The notes under the pieces are model-generated. The model was given only the letters and a program-made list of their open reading frames with translations, was not told the origin of the DNA and searched no databases. Both the position numbers and the translations under genes were made by a program. From JBCCSZ01 sp039199225 (GTDB lineage: Bacteria; Bacteroidota; Bacteroidia; Chitinophagales; Saprospiraceae), in contig JBCCSZ010000201.1 in NCBI GenBank assembly GCA_039199225.1, positions 1 to 14,843 on the forward strand: DNA of 14,843 nucleotides, in the 5' to 3' direction. The first letter of the stretch is position 1, and each line of letters begins with the position of its first letter. Shown one piece after another: positions 7,339 to 13,632 of the stretch.

Positions 7339-8430
7339 ATGGAGAAAATAAAAATCGTCGAAGCCTTAACCAAAGTGAAAGATCCTACCAGTGGACAGGA
7401 TTTGATCACAATGAACCGGGTCCGCGATTTGAAAATCGATGGGAACGACATCAATTTTACACTGGAATTTCCCACCGCTAATTTGGAAGGTAAATCGGAG
7501 CTTAATTTCACTTGCATCGCTGCCATTCAGGAGGTCTATCCTCAAGCCAATGTGAATGTTCACTTTATGGGGGTCAATCAGGGCGCTCCTAAGCCCCAGG
7601 ATCAACTGCCGCATATCCGCAACATCATCGCGGTAGCTTCCGGCAAGGGGGGCGTTGGAAAGTCGACCATGTCCGTCAATCTAGCTCTAGGACTGAAGAA
7701 AATTGGGGCAAGGGTTGGTTTGCTGGATGCGGATTTATACGGCCCTTCCATCCCGACTATGTTGGGTTTGCAGGGCCAGCGTCCCAAGGTGCAGGAGTTG
7801 TATGGAAAGCATAAGATCATGCCGCTGGAGGCACACGGCATTCCCGTTATTTCCATTGGTTTCATTGTCGAGCCAGAGCAAGCTGTCGTATTGCGCGGCC
7901 CGAGGCTGGGTGCCATCATCAAGCAATTTTTTAATGATGTAATCTGGCCAGAGTTGGATTACCTGATTGTCGACTTGCCGCCGGGGACTGGCGATATTCA
8001 GCTTACCTTGGTTCAAACCGTTTCTGTTACAGGCGCTGTCATTGTGACAACGCCCCAGGAGGTAGCTGTAGCGGATGCGATCAAGGCCATGAACATGTTT
8101 TTGCTGCCTTCTGTGAACGTCCCGATCATTGGTGTTGTTGAAAATATGAGCTGGTTTACGCCCAAGGAGTTACCGGAGAATAAATACTACATCTTTGGTC
8201 AGGGTGGTGGAAAAGAATTGGTGAAGCGCAGCAACTCTGTACTACTGGGGCAGATACCATTGGTACAGGGCATCCGGGAGGGTGGTGATGCCGGTGTTCC
8301 AGCCATCTTGTCCGAAACCGATGAAATTACCGCTAATGCGCTCATCGAAACGGCTAAGCAGGCGGCCCGCCAGATTGCACTGCGGAATGAAAGTCTGAAT
8401 CCGACACAAATTGTGAATGTCAAGCTTTGA
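7339..8430 (+). CDS. mrp: Mrp/ApbC (NBP35-like) P-loop ATPase, Fe-S cluster carrier
   Basis: Mrp/ApbC proteins are cytosolic deviant-Walker ATPases that carry or deliver Fe-S clusters. Residues about 4-80 form the MIP18/DUF59-like N-terminal domain. The ATPase follows, with Walker A GKGGVGKST (102-110), switch I LLDADLYGPSIP and the DLPPGTGD motif (212-219). I start at 7339 (363 residues, MEKIKIVEAL), where the domain begins; an ATG at 7300 would add 13 residues lying over a leader hairpin. The CxxC that binds the bridging cluster in canonical Mrp is absent: ENMSWFTPKEL occupies the position and C59 is the only cysteine. As best I recall, Bacteroidota homologues share this. The next gene is an Nfu-type protein, supporting a joint Fe-S role. 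Confidence 0.92.
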   Translation: MEKIKIVEALTKVKDPTSGQDLITMNRVRDLKIDGNDINFTLEFPTANLEGKSELNFTCIAAIQEVYPQANVNVHFMGVNQGAPKPQDQLPHIRNIIAVASGKGGVGKSTMSVNLALGLKKIGARVGLLDADLYGPSIPTMLGLQGQRPKVQELYGKHKIMPLEAHGIPVISIGFIVEPEQAVVLRGPRLGAIIKQFFNDVIWPELDYLIVDLPPGTGDIQLTLVQTVSVTGAVIVTTPQEVAVADAIKAMNMFLLPSVNVPIIGVVENMSWFTPKELPENKYYIFGQGGGKELVKRSNSVLLGQIPLVQGIREGGDAGVPAILSETDEITANALIETAKQAARQIALRNESLNPTQIVNVKL

Positions 8431-8458
8431 ATTGATACTTAATTGAAAAATAACTTTG
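8426..8458 (+). promoter_or_regulatory. Promoter of the nfu-like-pyrF unit
   Basis: TTTG at 8426-8429, overlapping the mrp stop codon, is followed by a 21-base spacer and TAACTTTG at 8451-8458, a good match to TTG-N17-23-TAnnTTTG. A start near 8465 would leave a leader of about 55 nt. The downstream pair can therefore be transcribed independently of mrp. Confidence 0.55.
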
Positions 8459-8519
8459 TATTTACCAATAAATAAGGCGAAATTTGTTGAAAATCTCTTC
8501 CTTAACTAACATACGCAAT

Positions 8520-8795
8520 ATGTCTATAGAGCAGCGCGAAGACTTAATGAGCCGAATTGACTCGGCCTTGGAAGACATCCGGCCGCACCTTGCAGTCGAT
8601 GGCGGTAATGTCGAAGTCGTCGATGTCACAGATGACTTGACCGTAAAAGTCAAGTGGTTGGGCAGCTGCGAGCAATGTACAATGTCTGCCATGACGCTGA
8701 AGGCAGGCGTTGAGCAAACCATCAAAGGGAAAATTCCTGAAATCCACGCTGTTGAAGCGATCAACGGCCTCAACAACACTTGTAATAAGGAGTAA
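8520..8795 (+). CDS. NifU C-terminal domain (Nfu-like) Fe-S scaffold/carrier
   Basis: This 91-residue protein consists of a single NifU C-terminal domain. It has the opening IRPHLAVDGGNVEVVDV and the cluster-binding CxxC as SCEQC (C50 and C53), followed by MTLKAGVEQTIKGKIPEI. Nfu proteins bind a 4Fe-4S or 2Fe-2S cluster across a dimer and hand it to target enzymes. I chose the ATG at 8520, which leaves a standard-length domain; an in-frame TTG at 8484 would add 12 residues with no family similarity. It sits downstream of mrp and eight bases before pyrF. Confidence 0.92.
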   Translation: MSIEQREDLMSRIDSALEDIRPHLAVDGGNVEVVDVTDDLTVKVKWLGSCEQCTMSAMTLKAGVEQTIKGKIPEIHAVEAINGLNNTCNKE

Positions 8796-8803
8796 ATCAA
8801 CCT

Positions 8804-9637
8804 ATGAATAGACAAAAGCTCTTTGAGCAAATCCGCCAAAAGCAATCTTACCTATGCGTTGGCTTGGATACAGACCTAAAGCGAATCCCTTCTCATCTAC
8901 TTTCTCACGAAGACCCTGTTTTTGAATTTAACCGCCAAATCATAGACGCCACCAAAGACCTCTGCGTGGCTTATAAACCCAATATTGCTTTTTATGAGGC
9001 ACAGGGGCCAAAGGGCTGGGAATCACTGGCCAAAACGCTGGATTACATCCCTGACGAGCACTTCACCATTGCTGACGCCAAGCGAGGAGACATCGGTAAC
9101 ACTTCCCGCCTGTACGCACGAACTTTCTTTGAAACTTACAACTTCGATTCCGTTACCGTTGCGCCCTACATGGGCATCGATTCGGTAGCACCTTTTCTCG
9201 AGTTCGAAGATAAATGTGTCATCCTGCTTGGGCTGACATCTAATAAGGGGAGTCAAGACTTCCAGTTTCACAAAAACGAAGCGGGTGAGGCATTGTACGA
9301 GTCTGTTTTAAAAACAGCGCAGCAATGGGGTTCTCCGGAGCAGCTCATGTTTGTCATTGGCGCAACGCATCCCGAGCAATTTAGCCACATTCGCTCCCTG
9401 GCGCCCGATCATTTCTTTCTCGTACCCGGTATCGGCGCCCAGGGCGGCAATCTGCAAGCGGTTTCCCACCACGGACTGAATGATGTAGGTGGATTGCTTG
9501 TCAATTCTTCCAGAGGTATTATCTATGCCGGTGATGGAGAAGACTTTGCCGAAAAGGCCCGTGCTTCGGCCACTTCTCTCAAAAATCAAATGGCGGAAAT
9601 ATTACATGCGTCTTTCGCTAACGATTACTCTTCTTAA
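8804..9637 (+). CDS. pyrF: Orotidine 5'-phosphate decarboxylase, type 2
   Basis: PyrF converts OMP to UMP, the last step of de novo pyrimidine synthesis. The 277-residue length and the motifs LCVGLDTDLKRIP, YKPNIAFYEAQG and DAKRGDIGNT (D91, K93, D96 as the catalytic Asp-Lys-Asp set) identify the longer type 2 family, and the phosphate-binding VPGIGAQGG and NSSRGI segments are present. It begins eight bases after the nfu-like stop, so the two are probably co-transcribed. An AAGGAG overlapping that stop lies about 12 bases before the ATG, rather far for a functional Shine-Dalgarno. Its last 20 bases overlap the 3' end of the opposing AraC-type gene. Confidence 0.95.
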   Translation: MNRQKLFEQIRQKQSYLCVGLDTDLKRIPSHLLSHEDPVFEFNRQIIDATKDLCVAYKPNIAFYEAQGPKGWESLAKTLDYIPDEHFTIADAKRGDIGNTSRLYARTFFETYNFDSVTVAPYMGIDSVAPFLEFEDKCVILLGLTSNKGSQDFQFHKNEAGEALYESVLKTAQQWGSPEQLMFVIGATHPEQFSHIRSLAPDHFFLVPGIGAQGGNLQAVSHHGLNDVGGLLVNSSRGIIYAGDGEDFAEKARASATSLKNQMAEILHASFANDYSS

Positions 9638-10697
9638 TAAATTCTGAGGGGGTCATTTGATAGCGTTCCTTAAAAACCTTGTAAAAGGTCGCTTTTGATG
9701 CAAAACCGGCTGCTTCTGCCAGCGCCATAATCGTGTACTGCTGCGTACCCTTCTGATCCAGTTGACTTTCAAACTCCTTCAAGCGGTATGAATTGACGAA
9801 TTGGTAAAAGTTTGTCCTCAAATAGCGGGTAAATATCTGCGACAATTGATTTTCTGAAATACCTGTAGATTTCGATAAGTCTGTCAGGGTTAATTTGGGT
9901 GTGAGATAAGGCTTGTCCTTTTCCACATGCTGCTTCAGTTGTCTACAAAGCTGCTCTAATTCCTCATTTTTTCGTTGGTCGTGGCCGTAGTGATCGTTGG
10001 TTAGTAGACTGAAATAGTGGGAAAAACGCAGCGAAATACCTATCAGGATAAAAATGAAACAAGCGTAAAGTATCAGCAGTACGTATTCGAATTGCTGGAA
10101 AAAATAGCGCGCGTTGAAACACCAGATCAACAAACCGATCAAAGCCACCAAAATGAGGGCAAAAGCCTGTAAAAATAAGACCAGCCACCGGACCCGATCC
10201 CGCTGCTTATCGGGTAATTCGGCCTGTTGAAGCACCCGAATAGACAAAATAGAAAAGAACAAGCTGTTGAGCAGATAAGCCATGATCCAGGAGGCATTGT
10301 AGTTGTTGATGTCATTGAATAGCAAGAAAAAACCAACCCGCGATCCCAACGAGATCAAAACGACCTGAACAGCTAAGTATATCGAAAACGGAAAATAGAT
10401 CAGATTGCGCCATCGCCACTGTTGATCCTGCCCAACTAGCGAGCGGCAATACAAGTAGATCAAAGGAGATATGGCCAACCAGGACACTGCACTAAAGTCT
10501 ATAAATATGGATCGGGAGGGAAACAGCCGGTTGATGATGGCGACGTAGTGAACCAAGGTAAATGTCAGCGCAACGAGGATGGCCAGGAGGTATTTTTCGG
10601 AAAAGTGGATGCGACCTCTGCGGCTGATGACAAAGATCATCAGGACGGCTTGGAGGGCGGCCGTGAGGTAAATAGTACTGGTTAGGTCGATTTTCAT
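9618..10697 (-). CDS. AraC-family regulator with seven-transmembrane N-terminal domain
   Basis: The 359-residue protein has about seven hydrophobic helices in residues 5-230 and, after a charged linker, an AraC-type DNA-binding domain at about 260-355. The first helix-turn-helix lies around LTLTDLSKSTGISENQLSQIF and the second around YTIMALAEAAGFASKATFYKVFKE, followed by the signature MTPSEFIKKS. Membrane-anchored AraC regulators of this design are common in Bacteroidota and are presumed to read a signal at the membrane; the ligand is unknown. Its 3' end overlaps the convergent pyrF by 20 bases. It diverges from the secreted propeller gene across 162 bases, so it could regulate that gene or itself; no clear operator or perfect TAnnTTTG box is seen there. 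Confidence 0.9.
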   Translation of the reverse strand: MKIDLTSTIYLTAALQAVLMIFVISRRGRIHFSEKYLLAILVALTFTLVHYVAIINRLFPSRSIFIDFSAVSWLAISPLIYLYCRSLVGQDQQWRWRNLIYFPFSIYLAVQVVLISLGSRVGFFLLFNDINNYNASWIMAYLLNSLFFSILSIRVLQQAELPDKQRDRVRWLVLFLQAFALILVALIGLLIWCFNARYFFQQFEYVLLILYACFIFILIGISLRFSHYFSLLTNDHYGHDQRKNEELEQLCRQLKQHVEKDKPYLTPKLTLTDLSKSTGISENQLSQIFTRYLRTNFYQFVNSYRLKEFESQLDQKGTQQYTIMALAEAAGFASKATFYKVFKERYQMTPSEFIKKSNR

Positions 10698-10859
10698 AGG
10701 TCAGAAGATTGACGGCAAATTATCCTTCTTTCGCCGAAAATGCTTCAAAAAATGGGCGTTTTTGTATGTCTAAGCTGAGATAGACTCCTGTTTTATCAGA
10801 TTATTGGCGCGATTTGAATGACTGAAATACATTAATGGCATTGATTTGATTTCCAAAAA

Positions 10860-12005
10860 ATGAATGTCATGCACAAGATTTACTATTCTGTTCTTTTTCT
10901 CCTTGCTTTCTCGGCGCTGACGGCCCAGGAGGCATCCACTTTCCATACGCGGCCGGGCGCGTATTTCGAGGGCATCACCTGGGCGCCCGATGGAAAAATT
11001 TATGTTGTCGACTATGTATCTGGTGAAGTCTTTCGGCTGACGACCAAAGGGACGGCTGAAAAACTGGGCGCTTACTCAGGAGCCCTGGGAGGAGCTGCCG
11101 ACCAAGCCGGCAACTTTTACTTTTCTGAATTCAACACCGGCAAAGTGATCAAAATCACTCCGGACAACCAAAGTGAAGTCTACGTGTCGGGCTTGATTGG
11201 ACCGTCTGGCATACTGATCGATCCCAATGATGAATGGATGTACATTGCCAACTACTCCGGCAGCCGCATTTCGAAAGTGAACATGAAAGCCGATAACCCA
11301 AAGCCAGAGACTTTGGCAGCCGGTGGCATGATCAACGGACCAGACGGACTGGCTTTCAGCCCCGAAGGAGACATTATCTCTGCAAATTTTGAAGACAACA
11401 GCATACAGCGTATTACAGTAGATGGGGAGGTTTCCCGCTTCGCCAGGGTCACAGCGAGCATTAGAACCGGCTATATCGTCCGTTGGAAGGATGGTTATCT
11501 CGTCACCGGTGTTAATGGACCCAAGATATTTCATATCAGCGACCAGGGAGACGTCACCTCCTTCATCGGGACCAATGTACCAGGCTATGCGAATGGGGAC
11601 GCTTCAGTTGCCCAATTTGATCTGCCGAATGGCATTGCCATTTCGCCCAATCAAGACAGTCTACTCATTACAGAATCCACTGCTGCGGGCCGTATCCGAC
11701 TGGTGACTGGTCTTGATTTGACCAGCAGCCTTGAAGCGCCCATTTTGAGAGCTGACCCGGTGATCAGCCCTATTCCAAGCACCGATTTCTTGGATTGTCG
11801 TATGTATCTCGAAAAAAGTGCCTTCTTGGAAGTGCGATTGCTCGACATGAGTGGTCGAATTGTAGACACCTTGATGGCAGAACAAAAACCTGCGGGTACA
11901 GTAGAGAAACGTTTTCCACTTATGGATTACATCGCCCCAGGTCCCTACGTATTTCAGGTTTTAACCGATGGGCAGGTATTCAACCGGAAGATCGTAGTGG
12001 AATAA
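10860..12005 (+). CDS. Secreted NHL/SMP-30-like beta-propeller with T9SS type A sorting domain
   Basis: A Sec signal peptide (hydrophobic 8-21, probable cleavage after LTA, about residue 22) is followed by about six repeats of 40-45 residues spanning 25-290, each of the form G-I/L-x-x-x-P-D/N-G-x-I/L-Y-x-x. Examples are EGITWAPDGKIYVVD, DGLAFSPEGDIISAN and NGIAISPNQDSLLITE. This fits a six-bladed NHL/SMP-30/gluconolactonase-type propeller; the substrate is unknown. Residues about 300-381 form a T9SS type A C-terminal domain with LLDMSGRIVDTL and the terminal NRKIVVE, which is cleaved on export through the T9SS. An alternative start at residue 4 changes little. It ends before a probable terminator. 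Confidence 0.88.
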   Translation: MNVMHKIYYSVLFLLAFSALTAQEASTFHTRPGAYFEGITWAPDGKIYVVDYVSGEVFRLTTKGTAEKLGAYSGALGGAADQAGNFYFSEFNTGKVIKITPDNQSEVYVSGLIGPSGILIDPNDEWMYIANYSGSRISKVNMKADNPKPETLAAGGMINGPDGLAFSPEGDIISANFEDNSIQRITVDGEVSRFARVTASIRTGYIVRWKDGYLVTGVNGPKIFHISDQGDVTSFIGTNVPGYANGDASVAQFDLPNGIAISPNQDSLLITESTAAGRIRLVTGLDLTSSLEAPILRADPVISPIPSTDFLDCRMYLEKSAFLEVRLLDMSGRIVDTLMAEQKPAGTVEKRFPLMDYIAPGPYVFQVLTDGQVFNRKIVVE

Positions 12006-12022
12006 TTTGTTTAGCAGGGGCT

Positions 12023-12067
12023 GGCTTATCAGACTTCCGAATGAGCATAAGCCTCTGTTATTTTTTT
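12023..12067 (+). terminator. Probable terminator of the propeller gene
   Basis: GGCTTAT (12023-12029) pairs with ATAAGCC (12047-12053) around a 17-base loop. TCTGTTA and seven T (12061-12067) follow. The stem is short, the loop large and the T-run begins seven bases after the stem, so it is weaker than the one at 3279. Confidence 0.5.
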
Positions 12068-12124
12068 GAGTTTTGGAAGTTAGCTGTGAGGCGTTATGAA
12101 TCTGTAAACTTGTCTGAAAACGCA

Positions 12125-13522
12125 CTAAAACCGAATAACTTTGAGCTTATTGCTCTTGTTGATGAGGTAGTGCCGGATAATGCGAACAGTTTCTGGATTA
12201 TGAGCATATCGTTTGACAGCTTCTTTTAATTCTTCGATCCCTCCTTGAACTCCTTCTGTATCTATATAACCAAAACCACGGTATCGGCCCTCTTCCACTA
12301 GGATGACGGCCTTTTCTTCTTTGGAGCGCCCTTCATCAAGGATGATAAAGCTCTCGTCAAAATCCAGCCCGACCCTCTCGATTGCCTTGTGGACCCGAGC
12401 GTTGTACGCCTCCGCTGATTCGACCTCTACACAAGCACCCTTGCACTTATGGATGTGGTATGAAAAGCAAGGCGTCCCGGTATGATCGATGTTGCATAGG
12501 CACTGACAAAGCTGGTATTCTTCCACCAATCTGTTGAGGGCGCTTTTGGCAGATAGCTGAGAGGGAAAAGCATAAACAATGGCCATTTCCCTTTGTTTTT
12601 TAGGACCCATGCGTTTGATTTCCAGACAGAGGTATCCTTCCTTATTGGTATAATAAAGCATGACCCAGTTGAAATTGCGTTGGCGTTGGGCGCGGTTGAT
12701 GCGCGGGTGGTGCTGCTTGATTTCATGCGATTCCTGCAGTAGAGCAACCAGCTCTGAGCCAGTGATCTCATAGGAAATATCGTGAACAGATTGGTTGATT
12801 TTGGTGCCTTTGCTATTTTTATTGGTGAAATGTTGCATCACCCGGTGCTTGATGTTGATGCTCTTGCCGATGTAAATCAACTCTTTATTGATGTCGTAAA
12901 AATAATAGACGCCACATTCTTCTGGAAGCTGGTGCAACTTCTCAATGGTGATGTTTTCTGGCAGTTGCGATTCGCGGATGCCGCGGTTGACCAGCATCTT
13001 GATGTTTTCTTCGGCAGGGTCTTGCCGGAGGATGCGGCCCAATATGTCGGTTGTTGCAATGGCATCGTCCAGCGCCCGGTGGCGCCGGTCGACCTTGATG
13101 CCGAAATGTTTGATGAGGTTGCCGAGGCTGTAGGAGCGCAAGCCCGGAAAGGAGGTGCGCGACAGGCGAACCGTGTCCAGTTGGCGGCGGGTGTAGGTGT
13201 ATCCCAGTCTTTTGAACTCCTCTCGGATAAAATTGTAATCAAAGCGTACATTGTGGGCCACAAAGATGGCGCCCTCGGTCATGGTGACAATCTTCTTGGC
13301 AACCTCGTAAAATTTCGGTGATTCGGCAACCATCTCGTCGGTAATACCGGTAATGCGCGAGATATTTGCAGGAATGGCGCGCTCCGGATTGATTAGGCTT
13401 TCGTAGGTCTCCAACACCTTTTCGCCATCGAAGAGAACGATCCCGATTTCTGTGATTTTATCCCTTGCGGCCCGTCCGCCCGTGGTTTCTACATCGATGA
13501 TTGCATAAATTTTTTTGCTCAT
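12125..13522 (-). CDS. DEDDh exonuclease-GIY-YIG endonuclease fusion with UvrC-like Cys motif
   Basis: The 465-residue protein joins two nuclease domains. Residues 5-175 are a DnaQ/epsilon-like 3'-5' exonuclease with all DEDDh residues: D10 and E12 in DVETTG, D95 in HNVRFD, H148 and D153 in HRALDDA. Residues about 200-285 are a GIY-YIG nuclease like the UvrC N-terminus, with GVY (204-206), YIG (217-219), R227 and E264 in LLQESHEIKQ. Downstream, cysteines at 339, 341, 343, 352, 360 and 364 include C-x7-C-x3-C in PCFSYHIHKCKGAC, which matches the Fe-S-binding motif of UvrC. The last 100 residues are unassigned. Proteins of this design occur in Bacteroidota and, in related form, in Actinobacteria as Cho-like repair nucleases; a role in DNA repair is inferred. 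Confidence 0.87.
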   Translation of the reverse strand: MSKKIYAIIDVETTGGRAARDKITEIGIVLFDGEKVLETYESLINPERAIPANISRITGITDEMVAESPKFYEVAKKIVTMTEGAIFVAHNVRFDYNFIREEFKRLGYTYTRRQLDTVRLSRTSFPGLRSYSLGNLIKHFGIKVDRRHRALDDAIATTDILGRILRQDPAEENIKMLVNRGIRESQLPENITIEKLHQLPEECGVYYFYDINKELIYIGKSINIKHRVMQHFTNKNSKGTKINQSVHDISYEITGSELVALLQESHEIKQHHPRINRAQRQRNFNWVMLYYTNKEGYLCLEIKRMGPKKQREMAIVYAFPSQLSAKSALNRLVEEYQLCQCLCNIDHTGTPCFSYHIHKCKGACVEVESAEAYNARVHKAIERVGLDFDESFIILDEGRSKEEKAVILVEEGRYRGFGYIDTEGVQGGIEELKEAVKRYAHNPETVRIIRHYLINKSNKLKVIRF

Positions 13523-13540
13523 TGTTTATCTTGCGGGTAT

Positions 13541-13608
13541 AAAAAAAGCAGAGAGACTTAGCTCCAGAGAGCCGAAAATTCAGCACCTCCGAAAATAAGT
13601 CTCTCTGC
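13541..13608 (-). promoter_or_regulatory. Terminator-like hairpin in the 5' leader of the exonuclease-GIY-YIG gene
   Basis: A perfect 13-bp inverted repeat pairs 13548-13560 (GCAGAGAGACTTA on plus) with 13596-13608, enclosing 35 bases. On the minus strand it is followed at once by seven T (13541-13547), then 18 bases to the gene's ATG. Inside the loop GCTGA and TCGGC can pair on the minus-strand RNA using one G-U pair, whereas on the plus strand that pair is a C-A mismatch, so the structure suits minus-strand RNA. It may be an attenuator or the end of a short upstream RNA. Confidence 0.55.
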
Positions 13609-13632
13609 GTATCCTGGCTACAAATTACAATT

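Noticed and set aside
8484..8519. TTG start giving 12 extra residues on the Nfu-like protein
   Set aside because: The added residues fall outside the domain, and the ATG at 8520 gives the standard length.
8786..8791. AAGGAG as a Shine-Dalgarno for pyrF
   Set aside because: It is encoded by the last codons of the preceding gene and lies about 12 bases from the ATG; Bacteroidota rarely use Shine-Dalgarno sites.
10768..10785. Small hairpin GTCTA/TAGAC upstream of the propeller gene as an operator
   Set aside because: A 5-bp inverted repeat with an 8-base loop is expected by chance in this much AT-rich DNA.
10813..10848. TTTG-N24-TTGATTTG as the propeller-gene promoter
   Set aside because: The -7 box has a mismatch in its TA and the spacer exceeds the accepted range.
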